The notes beneath the pieces were generated by a model. The model saw only the letters and a list, made by a program, of their open reading frames with translations. It was not told where the DNA came from and made no database searches. A stretch of DNA of 64,000 nucleotides from Bradyrhizobium arachidis (GTDB lineage Bacteria > Pseudomonadota > Alphaproteobacteria > Rhizobiales > Xanthobacteraceae): the NCBI RefSeq assembly GCF_024758505.1, contig NZ_CP077970.1, forward strand, positions 7,130,001 through 7,194,000, given 5' to 3'. Positions 9,277-19,210 of this stretch are shown here, in pieces; within the stretch, counting starts at the first letter, position 1, and each line of letters opens with the position of its first letter. The position numbers and the translations under genes are program-made.

Positions 9277-10029
9277 ATGCCGCATTCGTCCAACGTACCC
9301 CGACGTACGCTGCTCCTGACCGGGGCCAGCCGCGGCATCGGCCATGCCACCGTGATCCGCTTCTCCTCCGCGGGCTGGCGCGTCATCACCTGCTCGCGGC
9401 ATGCGTTTCCGGAGGACTGCCCGTGGGACGCAGGCCCTGAGGACCACATCCAGGTCGACCTCGCCGACCCCGAGGACACCGCGCGCGCAATCACGGAGAT
9501 CCGTAACCGGCTCGAGGGCGGCGCGCTGCATGCGCTGGTCAACAACGCCGCGATCTCACCAAAGGGACCCGGAGGCTCGCGGCTCGGCTCCGTCGACACC
9601 GACCTCGACACCTGGACCCATGTGTTTCACGTCAACTTCTTCGCGCCGATCATGATCGCGCGCGGCCTGATCGAGGAATTGAAGGCCGCCAAGGGTTCGG
9701 TGGTGAACGTCACCTCGATCGCCGGCTCGCGCGTGCATCCCTTTGCAGGCGCTGCCTACGCCACTTCGAAAGCCGCGCTCGCAGCGCTGACGCGCGAGAT
9801 GGCCTCGGACTTCGGCCGCGTCGGCGTGCGCGTCAATGCGATCGCGCCGGGCGAGATCGACACCTCGATCCTGTCGCCCGGCACCGAGAAGATCGTCGAC
9901 CAGCAGATCCCGATGCACCGGCTCGGCACGCCGGACGAGGTCGCCAAGATCATCTACGTGCTGTGCACGGAAACGTCGTCCTACGTGAACGGCGCCGAGA
10001 TCCACATCAACGGCGGGCAGCACGTCTAG
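9277..10029 (+). CDS. SDR family oxidoreductase
   Basis: This 250-residue classical short-chain dehydrogenase/reductase has the cofactor motif TGASRGIGHA near residue 12, the NNAAIS structural motif near 91, the catalytic Ser in VTSIAGS and the YATSK active site (Tyr-x3-Lys). The C-terminal NGAEIHINGGQHV is typical of FabG-like reductases. The substrate cannot be inferred. It follows pdxH by 22 bp, which suggests cotranscription but no obvious metabolic link. A palindromic repeat element begins 10 bp after the stop and may end the transcript. Confidence 0.9.
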   Translation: MPHSSNVPRRTLLLTGASRGIGHATVIRFSSAGWRVITCSRHAFPEDCPWDAGPEDHIQVDLADPEDTARAITEIRNRLEGGALHALVNNAAISPKGPGGSRLGSVDTDLDTWTHVFHVNFFAPIMIARGLIEELKAAKGSVVNVTSIAGSRVHPFAGAAYATSKAALAALTREMASDFGRVGVRVNAIAPGEIDTSILSPGTEKIVDQQIPMHRLGTPDEVAKIIYVLCTETSSYVNGAEIHINGGQHV

Positions 10030-10038
10030 GGCGTCGTC

Positions 10039-10140
10039 GTCATTCCGGGATGGTCCGTCAGGACCGGACCCAGAGTCTCGAGATTCCACATTGCGCAATT
10101 GCGCAATGGAGTTCGGCTCTGCGAGCCGCCCCGGAATGAC
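10039..10140. repeat. GTCATTCCGG palindromic intergenic element, copy B
   Basis: A 102-bp element starting GTCATTCCGGGATGG and ending CGCCCCGGAATGAC. It contains an internal hairpin ATTGCGCAATTGCGCAAT and the CGAGATTCC core shared with the other copies. It follows the SDR gene directly and could fold into a transcript-end hairpin. Confidence 0.85.
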
Positions 10141-10247
10141 CAACAAGCGCATCAAAGAAATTCGCCGAGACTACTGCGCGAATACGGACGCAAGGCAATC
10201 CAGACAAGGCCGCCGCAAGACCTGGATTGCCTTGACCCTTCCGTTTC

Positions 10248-10466
10248 TCAATCGGCGCGAATCCGGCGCGACGGCTCACGCAGCCGCGGCGCGGCCACAT
10301 TGAACGCAGTCGAGCAGTCATCGTCGTTCTCGCCGTCGAGCAGCGGTGCACCACAGTGCCGGCACAACCGCGCCGACAACGACGGCGCCTTGCTGCTCGC
10401 CACGGCCTGACGATAGCTTGCCAGATCGATGACGATGCGGGGCGACGTTATGTGTTTTTCAACCAT
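10248..10466 (-). CDS. Small conserved hypothetical protein with Cys pairs
   Basis: A 72-residue protein with an excellent ribosome-binding site (GAGGAA, 5 nt before the ATG). The middle carries CRHCGAPLL followed by a later Cys (DDDCST), a CxxC plus one Cys arrangement suggestive of a partial zinc ribbon, which is only an inference. The N-terminus contains RIVIDLASYRQAVA. I do not recognise a named family. It is a single gene flanked by a palindromic repeat on one side and a 289-bp non-coding stretch on the other. Confidence 0.65.
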   Translation of the reverse strand: MVEKHITSPRIVIDLASYRQAVASSKAPSLSARLCRHCGAPLLDGENDDDCSTAFNVAAPRLREPSRRIRAD

Positions 10467-10755
10467 GGCTGTTCCTCGCGGCTACACCCTGCTTATCGCA
10501 GACAAGTTTCGCCCAAACGTTCAGCCCACCGCTCAAATTTTACCGGAGGAATTGGGGCGACGATGACGCGTCACCGCGCGGCCAGAATCCCGATCTATTC
10601 TGCGACACCAACCGCTGTCTCTCTGCGACCGGCGTAAGGTCTCGGTCACTATCTTTGTCCGAGCATCATTTCCGCGTAAGCGCGTTCCGCGTTCGTCACG
10701 AGAAGACCGCGGCACATTTTGCGCTAGCGCGGGCCTCCGGGTCCGGATCATGATT

Positions 10756-11733
10756 CTACAGCCACTTCTTCCACTTGAAGATCCAGTACGGCACGATCGC
10801 CGCGATCAGCATCATCACCAGCGCCATCGGATAGCCGTGGACCCATTCGAGTTCCGGCATCATCTTGAAGTTCATGCCGTAGATCGAGGCGATCAGCGTC
10901 GGCGGCATCAGGACAACAGCCATGACCGAGAACAGCTTGATGATGTTGTTCTGCTCGAGATTGACCACGCCGAGCATGGCGTCGAGCACGAAGGTGATCT
11001 TGTTGGAGAGGTAGGAGGCGTGATCGGTCAGTGAGCTCACGTCGCGCTGCATGGTCTTGAGCTGCTCGCGCATGTCCTTGGACCACTTCACGCCCTCCAC
11101 GATCGCCGAGAGAAAGGCAACGAGGCGGCCTATCGACACCAGACTTTCGCGGACCTTGGAGGTCAGGTCGCCCTTGCGGCCGATCGCGATCAGGATCTGG
11201 GAGTACTGCTTGGCGTGACCGTGGCGCTCGCTTTCCGGCTCGAAGATATCATGCGAGACCTGGTCGATCTCGGCGCCGCAGCGCTCGAGAATGTCGGCGC
11301 AGCGGTCGATTACCGCGTCCAGGAGTTCCATCAGTACCATCTCGCCCGTGATAACGGGCGTGCAGGACCGGCCGAGCTTGGCTTCGACCAGCGAGAACGG
11401 CTTGGGCTGGTCGTAGCGGACCGTCACCAGGCGGTGGTCGCCGAGGATGAAGGTCACGGCCGTGGTCCGGGGCATGTCGGTGTCGGACTGGCACATCAGC
11501 GTCGCGGTCATGTAGCGCGCGCCATTCTCGATATAGAGACGGCTGGAGATCTCGATCTCCTGCATGTCTTCCCGGGTCGGGATGGCGATGCCCGCGAGCC
11601 GTTCCACCGCCTTGTCCTCCGCGGCGGTCGGACTGACCAGGTCGATCCACACCGCATTCTCCGGCAGCGCCGCCAGATCGTCGACGACCACCTTCTTCAG
11701 GGAGGACTCGGAGGGAACAAACACCGAAAACAT
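10756..11733 (-). CDS. CorA family magnesium/divalent cation transporter
   Basis: This 325-residue inner-membrane protein has a large cytoplasmic N-terminal funnel domain (1-265) rich in charged helices, then two C-terminal transmembrane helices. The first ends in the family signature YGMNF (Gly-Met-Asn) and the second is YPMALVMMLIAAIVPYWIF, ending in a basic KWKKWL tail. CorA pentamers carry Mg2+ or other divalent ions. A TTG at 11745 is possible, but the ATG at 11733 has GGAG at good spacing and gives MFSVFVPSESS. The loop after GMN (KMMPELEWVHG) is close to that of CorA, so Mg2+ is the likeliest ion. No M-box leader was recognised upstream. Confidence 0.93.
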   Translation of the reverse strand: MFSVFVPSESSLKKVVVDDLAALPENAVWIDLVSPTAAEDKAVERLAGIAIPTREDMQEIEISSRLYIENGARYMTATLMCQSDTDMPRTTAVTFILGDHRLVTVRYDQPKPFSLVEAKLGRSCTPVITGEMVLMELLDAVIDRCADILERCGAEIDQVSHDIFEPESERHGHAKQYSQILIAIGRKGDLTSKVRESLVSIGRLVAFLSAIVEGVKWSKDMREQLKTMQRDVSSLTDHASYLSNKITFVLDAMLGVVNLEQNNIIKLFSVMAVVLMPPTLIASIYGMNFKMMPELEWVHGYPMALVMMLIAAIVPYWIFKWKKWL

Positions 11734-12076
11734 GAACAACTCCAACCAGGGTCGCGCGCGATGACCAAGAGCCCTTAGCCCGATTCTGACAAGTCCAAGA
11801 TGACAGCCACATTAACGGAGCATTCGCATTTGTGGCGGCCAGGCGGCACAAGCGTGGCACGGATACGACAGTCGGGCAGCCCTTGAGCAAAAAACCGCCC
11901 GATGTCGAAAAACTTGCGACAAAAAAGCCACAGCTGGCGTCTTGCAGCGCGGGAAAAGGCCCTAAAGTCTGGAATTGTGGCAGATTTCGACGATAATGCG
12001 GGGGATTAATGGAGTCGTGGAACTTGGGTGCGAAACTCAGGTTTTGCGAGCGACTTGTTGCGATTGGAACCAAACC
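11734..12076. other. Divergent intergenic region, corA-type gene / L,D-transpeptidase gene
   Basis: A 343-bp gap between divergent genes that must hold both promoters. The + strand could be read in frame upstream from 11975, but that extension would bury the lipoprotein signal peptide, so it is treated as non-coding. No perfect EcfG or sigma-54 type site and no repeat copy were recognised. Confidence 0.5.
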
Positions 12077-12754
12077 ATGTCGTCGTTGAAAGTTACGTTT
12101 GGGATTTTGGCCACCGGCCTGATGCTGTCGGGCTGCATGCAGGCCACGACCTACGAGGCAACCAACACGCAGAATTTCAAGCCGCGTGACAAGGATTTGC
12201 TCTCCAAGGTGAGCTATGTGAAGACGCCGGTTGCGGAACCGTTCCGCCGCGCCATCGTCGAGTATCACCGCAAGGAGTCGCCCGGTTCGATCGTGGTCGA
12301 TTCCGACAACCATTACCTCTACTGGGTGATGGATGGCGGCAAGGCGATCCGCTACGGCATCACCGTCGGCGAAGAAGCCATGGCCTGGTCGGGCATTGCC
12401 AAGATCGGCAGCATGACCGAGTGGCCGGCTTGGCATCCGACCCCGAGCGAGATCTCGCGCCTGGGCGTGCCGACCTTCGTGGCCCCGGGTCCGGACAATC
12501 CGATGGGCTCCCGCGCGATGTATCTCTACTCGGGCGGCAAGGACACGCTGTTCCGCATTCACGGCACCAACCAGCCTGAATATATCGGCGCCTCGATCTC
12601 CTCTGGCTGCATCCGCATGACCAACGAGGATGCGATCGACCTCTACAACCGCGTCAAGGTTGGCACCATCGTGGTCGTGCTCGAGCCGAAGCATGGCGAC
12701 TCCCCCTACAACTCGCGGCTCGCGCTGCAGGGTGGCAGCAACAGCTCCTTCTAG
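12077..12754 (+). CDS. L,D-transpeptidase lipoprotein (YkuD domain)
   Basis: This 225-residue exported enzyme is predicted to cross-link peptidoglycan or attach proteins to it. It starts MSSLKVTFGILATGLMLSGC, with a lipobox LSGC, so it is anchored as a lipoprotein. The YkuD catalytic domain spans about residues 70-205 and shows the active-site pattern HGTNQPEYIGASISSGCIRM, in which the Cys is the nucleophile and His/Arg assist. An upstream in-frame ATG at 11975 gives an implausible N-terminus. A strong bidirectional hairpin terminator follows 25 bp after the stop. Rhizobiales encode many such enzymes, related to their 3-3 cross-linked walls. Confidence 0.94.
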   Translation: MSSLKVTFGILATGLMLSGCMQATTYEATNTQNFKPRDKDLLSKVSYVKTPVAEPFRRAIVEYHRKESPGSIVVDSDNHYLYWVMDGGKAIRYGITVGEEAMAWSGIAKIGSMTEWPAWHPTPSEISRLGVPTFVAPGPDNPMGSRAMYLYSGGKDTLFRIHGTNQPEYIGASISSGCIRMTNEDAIDLYNRVKVGTIVVVLEPKHGDSPYNSRLALQGGSNSSF

Positions 12755-12778
12755 CTGGACGCGTGCTGAAGATTTATC

Positions 12779-12808
12779 AAAAGCGCCGGTTTTCACCGGC
12801 GCTTTTTT
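12779..12808. terminator. Bidirectional rho-independent terminator
   Basis: A perfect stem pairs AAAAGCGCCGGT with ACCGGCGCTTTT around a TTTC loop, followed by further T residues on the + strand. The opposite strand also ends in a T run. It lies between the convergent L,D-transpeptidase and extensin-like genes, and the latter's stop codon is inside the loop. Confidence 0.9.
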
Positions 12809-13869
12809 GTTGCCGGCTTGCGTGACGGCTCGAGCTCGGCCGCGGGTGTCTCCTTCGGCTCAGCGCCCGGCTTGGCCGCCGGCGCATCGGCGCCGTCCTT
12901 CGCCCCGTCCGCCTTGGCTGCGATCTCGCGCGGCGGGGCCTCTTCCGGCCGCTCGGCCGGCATCAGCGGCGCGACATGCGGTAGCGGATCCCAGACGTTC
13001 CACTGACAGATGCGGTAGTCGTTGCGCCGCTGCATGAGGTCGAGATGGATGTGGTCCTCGTGATACCAATCCGATCCTGGCCCCAGCACGGTCGAAAAGC
13101 GCGAGCAGACCGAATGCAGCACGCGCTCACGCACGTCCCGCGGCACGGCGCGATCGGTCAGGTTGATCGACTGTCCGTTGGCGAGCTTGAACGCGCGGAC
13201 GTCGAGCGCGTTGGCGCGGCCGTGCTCCGAAAGCATCGCACCGACGACGCGGTTGCGGCCGCGGCACTCGAAGGAATCGAAATTGTCGAGATCGCTGATG
13301 GCGGAGCCCAGGCTCGCCGCAAGCGGCGCCATGTCGGACCGCACCCAATCGGCGATCGCCGAGGCCATGGTGCAGCGAAGGACCGCCGCGGGCTTCACCG
13401 ACACCTTCCGCTTGTCCGGCAGCACGATGGCTTCCAGCCGCACCAAATCCTCGCCACCGCAGCCGCCGGGGCCCTTGATATCGGGGATGGAGGGCGCGAC
13501 GGCGATGTCCTCGGTGAGCGCTTGCCGGCAGGCAGAAGCTTGCCGCTCCGCGGGCCGAGCTGGTTCCGACGGCTTCTCAGCCGCGGGCTTCTCTTCTTCA
13601 GCGGGAGCCTCTGGAACGGCCTTCGGTGCCTCCGCCGGGCGCGGGCGCGGCAGGGGAATCTTCGCGGTGTGAACGGTCCCGCGCGGCCTTGACGTGCTCT
13701 TGGGCGTGCCGAAGCCGAACAGGTCGAGCGGCGGGGCATATTTCCGCGCCTGCACCGGCCCTGTCAGCACCAGCGCCGCACCCAGTGCAACGGTAACCAT
13801 TGCCGCGCCGGTGGACATAAAGCCGCGACAAGACCATTTGCGGCGATGGTTCCGCAGGCTAAAATTCAT
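12793..13869 (-). CDS. Extensin-like C-terminal domain protein, exported
   Basis: A 358-residue protein with a basic N-terminus and signal-anchor segment (MVTVALGAALVLTGPVQA), a low-complexity Pro/Ala/Glu linker (about 75-125), then the extensin-like C-terminal domain (about 130-305), and a second Pro/Ala/Lys-rich tail. The domain contains SEHGRANALDVRAF and WYHEDHIHLDL; the His...Asp and HxH arrangement matches zinc ligands of LAS-type D-Ala peptidases, so a peptidoglycan hydrolase role is possible but inferred. The ATG at 13869 is chosen over 13980. It converges with the L,D-transpeptidase across a shared terminator and diverges from the acyl-CoA ligase. Confidence 0.87.
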   Translation of the reverse strand: MNFSLRNHRRKWSCRGFMSTGAAMVTVALGAALVLTGPVQARKYAPPLDLFGFGTPKSTSRPRGTVHTAKIPLPRPRPAEAPKAVPEAPAEEEKPAAEKPSEPARPAERQASACRQALTEDIAVAPSIPDIKGPGGCGGEDLVRLEAIVLPDKRKVSVKPAAVLRCTMASAIADWVRSDMAPLAASLGSAISDLDNFDSFECRGRNRVVGAMLSEHGRANALDVRAFKLANGQSINLTDRAVPRDVRERVLHSVCSRFSTVLGPGSDWYHEDHIHLDLMQRRNDYRICQWNVWDPLPHVAPLMPAERPEEAPPREIAAKADGAKDGADAPAAKPGAEPKETPAAELEPSRKPATKKRR

Positions 13870-13933
13870 GACAATTCTTTGGCCTGCGCTGAGGGCGATA
13901 ACAAGTCCAGCGAATACTCGGAGGAACGTCGGA

Positions 13934-15562
13934 ATGCTTGGTTTGATGCAAGATTGGCCCCTGCTTTGCCACCGGATCATCGAACACGCCGCAAAAGTTC
14001 ATGGCAAGCAGGAGGTCGTGACCCGCTCGGTCGAGGGACCGATCCATCGCACCAACTATGCCGAAATCCACGCTCGCGCGCTCAAGGTCTCGCAAATGCT
14101 CGAGCGCGACGGCATCAAGCTCGGCGACCGTGTCGCCACCATCGCGTGGAATACCTGGCGCCATCTCGAGGTCTGGTACGGCATCATGGGGATTGGTGCC
14201 ATCTGCCACACCGTCAATCCCAGACTTTTCCCTGAGCAAATCGCCTGGATCATCAACCATGCGCAAGACCGCATCGTGATGACCGACATCACCTTCGTCC
14301 CCGTCCTGGAGAAGCTTGCGGACAAGCTGCCGAGCGTCGAGCGCTACGTCGTCCTCACCGACAAGGCGCACATGCCCGAGACCAAGCTGAAGAACGCGGT
14401 CGCCTATGAGGACTGGATCGCGCAAGCCGACGGCAATTTCACCTGGAAGGACTTTGACGAAAACACCGCAGCCGCGATGTGCTACACCTCCGGCACGACG
14501 GGCGACCCCAAGGGCGTGTTGTATTCGCATCGCTCCAACGTGCTGCACGCACTGATGGCCAACAACGTCGACGCACTGGGCACCAGTGCTTCGGAGACAA
14601 TGCTGCCGGTGGTGCCGCTGTTCCATGCCAACAGCTGGGGCATCGCCTTCTCTGCGCCCTCGCAGGGCACCAAGCTCGTGATGCCCGGCGCCAAGCTCGA
14701 CGGCGCCTCGGTCTACGAGTTGCTCTCGACCGAGAAGGTGACGCATACCGCCGGCGTGCCGACGGTGTGGCTGATGCTGCTCCAGCACATGGCCGCCAAC
14801 AATCTGAAGCTGCCTGACCTCAAGATGGTGATCTGCGGCGGCTCGGCGATGCCGCGCTCGATGATCAAGTCCTTCGTCGACATGGGCGCAGGCGTGCGCC
14901 ACGCCTGGGGCATGACCGAGATGAGCCCGATCGGCACGGTGGCCGCGCTGAAGCCGCCCTTTGCCGGGACGACCGGCGACGCGCGGCTCGACGTACTCCA
15001 AACCCAGGGCTATCCGCCCTTCGGCGTGGAGATGAAGATCACCGACGATGCCGGCAAGGATCTGCCGTGGGACGGCAAGACTTTTGGCCGCCTCAAAGTC
15101 TCCGGTCCCGCGGTCGCCAAGGCCTATTACCGCCTCGATAACAACATCCTCGACGGCGACGGCTTCTTCGACACCGGCGACGTCTCGATGATCGACCAGG
15201 ACGGCTACATGCGGATCACCGACCGCTCCAAGGACGTGATCAAGTCCGGCGGCGAGTGGATCTCCTCGATCGATCTGGAGAACCTGGCGGTCGGCCACCC
15301 CGCCGTAGCGGAAGCGGCCGTGATCGGCGTCTACCACCCCAAATGGGACGAGCGCCCGCTCCTGATCGTGCAGCTCAAGCAAGGCCAGCAGGCCACGCGC
15401 GAGGACATCCTGAAGTTCATGGACGGCAAGATCGCGAAATGGTGGATGCCCGACGACGTCGCCTTCGTCGAGGGCATCCCGCACACCGCGACCGGCAAGA
15501 TCCTGAAGACGGCGCTGCGCGACCAGTTCAAGGACTACCGCTTCCCGAATGCGGCGGCGTAG
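13934..15562 (+). CDS. Fatty-acid--CoA ligase (AMP-forming)
   Basis: This 542-residue acyl-CoA synthetase activates a fatty acid through an acyl-adenylate. The ANL-superfamily motifs are present: the P-loop [16 protein letters not shown] near residue 185, the A5 region AWGMTEMSP, the [17 protein letters not shown] hinge region with [14 protein letters not shown], and the catalytic Lys in [10 protein letters not shown] near the C-terminus. The long-chain/medium-chain subgroup (AlkK-like) fits best. The start at 13934 follows GGAGGAA at 7 nt; an upstream in-frame start at 13694 would overlap the divergent extensin-like gene. A long inverted repeat follows the stop by 8 bp. Confidence 0.94.
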   Translation: MLGLMQDWPLLCHRIIEHAAKVHGKQEVVTRSVEGPIHRTNYAEIHARALKVSQMLERDGIKLGDRVATIAWNTWRHLEVWYGIMGIGAICHTVNPRLFPEQIAWIINHAQDRIVMTDITFVPVLEKLADKLPSVERYVVLTDKAHMPETKLKNAVAYEDWIAQADGNFTWKDFDENTAAAMCYTSGTTGDPKGVLYSHRSNVLHALMANNVDALGTSASETMLPVVPLFHANSWGIAFSAPSQGTKLVMPGAKLDGASVYELLSTEKVTHTAGVPTVWLMLLQHMAANNLKLPDLKMVICGGSAMPRSMIKSFVDMGAGVRHAWGMTEMSPIGTVAALKPPFAGTTGDARLDVLQTQGYPPFGVEMKITDDAGKDLPWDGKTFGRLKVSGPAVAKAYYRLDNNILDGDGFFDTGDVSMIDQDGYMRITDRSKDVIKSGGEWISSIDLENLAVGHPAVAEAAVIGVYHPKWDERPLLIVQLKQGQQATREDILKFMDGKIAKWWMPDDVAFVEGIPHTATGKILKTALRDQFKDYRFPNAAA

Positions 15563-15570
15563 CACAGTGC

Positions 15571-15733
15571 CACCCTCCCCTGGAGGGGGAGGGTCGGCTC
15601 ACATTTGAGCGCAGCGAAATTGTGAGACGGGGTGGGGTGACAGTCTCGCCTCGGCTGTGCTGTTCCGTGTGGAGAGATCACCCCACCCCGCTCGCGCTTC
15701 GCGCGATCGACCCTCCCCCTCCAGGGGAGGGTG
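15571..15733. repeat. 163-bp element with perfect 26-bp terminal inverted repeats
   Basis: The left end (15571-15596, CACCCTCCCCTGGAGGGGGA...) is a perfect reverse complement of the right end (15708-15733). A second, inner pair of matching ends is GGGGTGGGGTGA and TCACCCCACCCC. The transcript would fold as one long hairpin. It carries no coding sequence and is different from the GTCATTCCGG family. It resembles small palindromic intergenic elements of Bradyrhizobiaceae and may serve as the transcript end of the acyl-CoA ligase gene. Confidence 0.9.
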
Positions 15734-15838
15734 AACGACCCTTGAATTTGCCGTCCGGGCATGGTCTCAACAGGCCAGATGGCCGCCCCAGAGATTTCGT
15801 GCGGCAGCGACCTAACCCCCCGGCAGAGCTCAACCCCG

Positions 15839-16693
15839 ATGGCCCGCAGGTTTTCCGCTCCCTACCAGTCGGAGCCCGTGTCCAGCCTCGCTACCTGGGC
15901 GCGAAATCTGGCCGTGTTCGCGGTGGTGGCGGTGGTGGTCTCCATCCTCATCGTCCGTTTCGGCTTCCTTGAGATCAAGCCGGCGCTCGCGACCTTCTTC
16001 GGCGGGCTGGCGATCGCCGCACTCTCCATCCTGCTCGGCCTCGCGGGCTTTGCCGCGATCTGGCAGAACGGCTCGCGCGGCATGGCGCGGATCCTGTTCG
16101 CCTTTCTGATCAACGGGCTGATCCTCGCCTATCCCGCCTACCTTGCCCTGCAATACCGCAAGCTGCCGGCGATCCACGACATCACCACCGATCCGATCGA
16201 CCCGCCGCGGTTCGAGGCGCTGGCGCGCCTGCGCACCGGCGAAGGCGCCAACCCGGCCGTCTATGCCGGCCTCTACTCGGCCGAGCAGCAGCGCCACTTC
16301 TATCCCGAGATCGAGCCGGTCGAGCTCGAGATCTCCGCCGACCGCGCCTATGCGATCGCGCTCCAGCTCGTCAACAAGCGCAAATGGCTCGTCATCGACG
16401 AGCGCGCGCCGCAGCCGCCGCGCCGTGTCGGCCGCATCGAGGCGGTGGCGCGATCACCGATCATGGGTTTTCGCGAAGACGTCTCGATCCGGGTCGTGGC
16501 CGACGGCGAGGACTCCCGCGTCGATATCCGCTCCGCCTCGCGCTATTTCGAGAGCGACCTCGGCAGCAATGCCGCGCGCGTCAGCAAGTTCATCGACGAT
16601 CTCAACACCGCCGCCGATGCCGATGCGCTCAAGCCGGTCAAGAAGACGCCGGTGGCGCCGGCCAAGCCGGCCGCAAAGACGGTGAAGAAGTGA
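15839..16693 (+). CDS. DUF1499 domain-containing membrane protein
   Basis: A 284-residue inner-membrane protein beginning MARRFSAPYQSEPVSS. Three hydrophobic segments span about residues 20-115 (LAVFAVVAVVVSILIVRF, ATFFGGLAIAALSILLGL, ILFAFLINGLILAYPAYLAL). The soluble DUF1499 domain follows (about 140-255, with RVGRIEAVARSPIMGFREDV and RIRSASRYFESDLGSNAARV-like sequence), then an Ala/Lys/Pro tail. The family has no firm biochemical role. A start at 15761 would add 26 residues derived from the flanking repeat region and is rejected. The gene is followed 10 bp later by a palindromic element. Confidence 0.85.
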   Translation: MARRFSAPYQSEPVSSLATWARNLAVFAVVAVVVSILIVRFGFLEIKPALATFFGGLAIAALSILLGLAGFAAIWQNGSRGMARILFAFLINGLILAYPAYLALQYRKLPAIHDITTDPIDPPRFEALARLRTGEGANPAVYAGLYSAEQQRHFYPEIEPVELEISADRAYAIALQLVNKRKWLVIDERAPQPPRRVGRIEAVARSPIMGFREDVSIRVVADGEDSRVDIRSASRYFESDLGSNAARVSKFIDDLNTAADADALKPVKKTPVAPAKPAAKTVKK

Positions 16694-16702
16694 CGCGATA
16701 GC

Positions 16703-16814
16703 GTCATTCCGGGGCGATGCGAAGCATCGAACCCGGAATCCCGAAGTTGTGGCGCGAGATTCCCCAATGCGCGCTTGCGCATTGGGGTTCGCGCTACGCG
16801 CGCCCCGGAATGAC
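16703..16814. repeat. GTCATTCCGG palindromic intergenic element, copy C
   Basis: A 112-bp copy beginning GTCATTCCGGGGCGATGCG and ending CGCGCCCCGGAATGAC. The internal hairpin is CCAATGCGCGCTTGCGCATTGG. It lies between the convergent DUF1499 and metallo-hydrolase genes. Confidence 0.88.
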
Positions 16815-16823
16815 GATCAGGCG

Positions 16824-17741
16824 TCACGCCATCCGGTACGTCCCGCCGATCACGGGATCGCCGTCCGTCGCCACAACGCCGCGGGCGACGAGGTCCTCCA
16901 GATGCGCCAGCACGGAATAGCCGGCCGCGGTGGTGAGCCTGGGATCGATGCCGATATAGATCGCGCGCACCATGGTCGGGATGTCGGTCTCGCCCTTGGC
17001 GAGGCGATGCAGGATCGAGGCTTCTCGTGCCTTGCGGTGGCGGATCAGGAAGCGCACGAAGCGTTGGCCGTCCGGGATCTCCGGGCCGTGACCTGAGAAA
17101 TACAAATCCTCTTCGCGCGCGGCGAGCCGATCGAGCGAGTCCATGTAGTCGATCATCGAGCCGTCGGGCGGCGCCACGATCGAGGTCGACCAGCCCATCA
17201 CGTGATCGCCGACGAAATTGAATTTTCGCTCGGGCCAGGCGAAGGCGAGATGATTGGCAGTATGGCCGGGCGTCGCCACCGCCTCCAGTCGCCAGCCGGC
17301 ACCTTCGATGACGTCGCCATGCGCCACCTTCACATCGGGCGCGAAGTCGCGATCGGAGCCCGACTCCGGATTATGCTTCTCGCTCTCGAAGCGCGGGCGC
17401 GAGGCGCGATGCGGGCCTTCGGCATAGACCGTGGCGCCCGTCGCCTGCTTGATCCGCCCCGTGTTGGGCGAGTGGTCGCGATGGGTGTGGGTGACCAGAA
17501 TGTGGGTGACGGTCTCGCCCTTGACCGCATCGAGCAGCGCCGCCGCGTGGGCCGCATCATCCGGGCCGGGATCGATGATCGCGACCTTGCCGGTACCTAC
17601 GATGTAACTGACCGTGCCCGTGAACGTGAACGGGCTCGGATTATTGCAGAGGACGCGCCGCACCCCGGGACGCACCTCTTCGACGATTCCAGGCTTGAGC
17701 GGGAAGTTGCGGTTGAACGGGACGTCGTCGTTGTCGGACAT
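16824..17741 (-). CDS. MBL-fold metallo-hydrolase (LACTB2-like)
   Basis: This 305-residue metallo-beta-lactamase-fold hydrolase has the zinc motif HTHRDHSPNTGRI near residue 100, a later PGHTANHLAF histidine, GDHVMGWSTSIV with the bridging Asp, and a C-terminal SGHGPEI. A C-terminal helical extension (about 245-300, ARGVVATDGDPVIGGTYRM) resembles the winged region of LACTB2-type proteins. The substrate is unknown. The ATG at 17741, preceded by GAAGAAG, is chosen; in-frame sequence further upstream is translated palindromic repeat. It lies between two copies of the GTCATTCCGG element. Confidence 0.9.
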   Translation of the reverse strand: MSDNDDVPFNRNFPLKPGIVEEVRPGVRRVLCNNPSPFTFTGTVSYIVGTGKVAIIDPGPDDAAHAAALLDAVKGETVTHILVTHTHRDHSPNTGRIKQATGATVYAEGPHRASRPRFESEKHNPESGSDRDFAPDVKVAHGDVIEGAGWRLEAVATPGHTANHLAFAWPERKFNFVGDHVMGWSTSIVAPPDGSMIDYMDSLDRLAAREEDLYFSGHGPEIPDGQRFVRFLIRHRKAREASILHRLAKGETDIPTMVRAIYIGIDPRLTTAAGYSVLAHLEDLVARGVVATDGDPVIGGTYRMA

Positions 17742-17763
17742 GGCTTCTTCTTTGTTCTTGGAC

Positions 17764-17866
17764 GTCATTCCGGGATGACCCGTCAGGGTCAGACCCGGAA
17801 TCTCGATGAACAGAATAATGCGGCCCGAGATTCCGGGTTCGATGCTTCGCATCGCCCCGGAATGAC
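17764..17866. repeat. GTCATTCCGG palindromic intergenic element, copy D
   Basis: A 103-bp copy, in which the right half (CGAGATTCCGGGTTCGATG onwards) is the reverse complement of the left half of copy C. Copies C and D flank the metallo-hydrolase gene. A short orphan match, GTCATTCCGG, also occurs at 19179. Confidence 0.88.
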
Positions 17867-17877
17867 GGATGACCAGA

Positions 17878-19092
<1,215 letters not shown>

Positions 19093-19210
19093 GAAACGTC
19101 CTTTCGTCTGGTTCCGTCGAAAAATTGGCCGATAAGGTAGAGCGCCGCGGCGCCAAGTGCAATTGCGTCCTGGTTTCGGTCATTCCGGAACGCGACGTAT
19201 CGGTGGCCTC

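Noticed and set aside
10356..10637. A 93-codon + frame opposite the 72-residue gene
   Set aside because: The minus-strand gene has an excellent ribosome-binding site and paired cysteines; the + frame has neither.
12061..12085. GGAAC...CGTT near the L,D-transpeptidase start as an EcfG promoter
   Set aside because: The spacer is only 13 nt and the site overlaps the start codon.
11249..12796. A 515-codon minus frame crossing the corA-type and L,D-transpeptidase genes
   Set aside because: It covers a divergent promoter region and parts of two recognised genes, with no motif of its own.
13859..15565. A 568-codon minus frame opposite the acyl-CoA ligase
   Set aside because: The + strand encodes a full set of ANL-superfamily motifs; the antisense frame has none.
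17742..17852. N-terminal extension of the metallo-hydrolase
   Set aside because: The added residues are a translation of palindromic element D; the ATG at 17741 has a ribosome-binding site.
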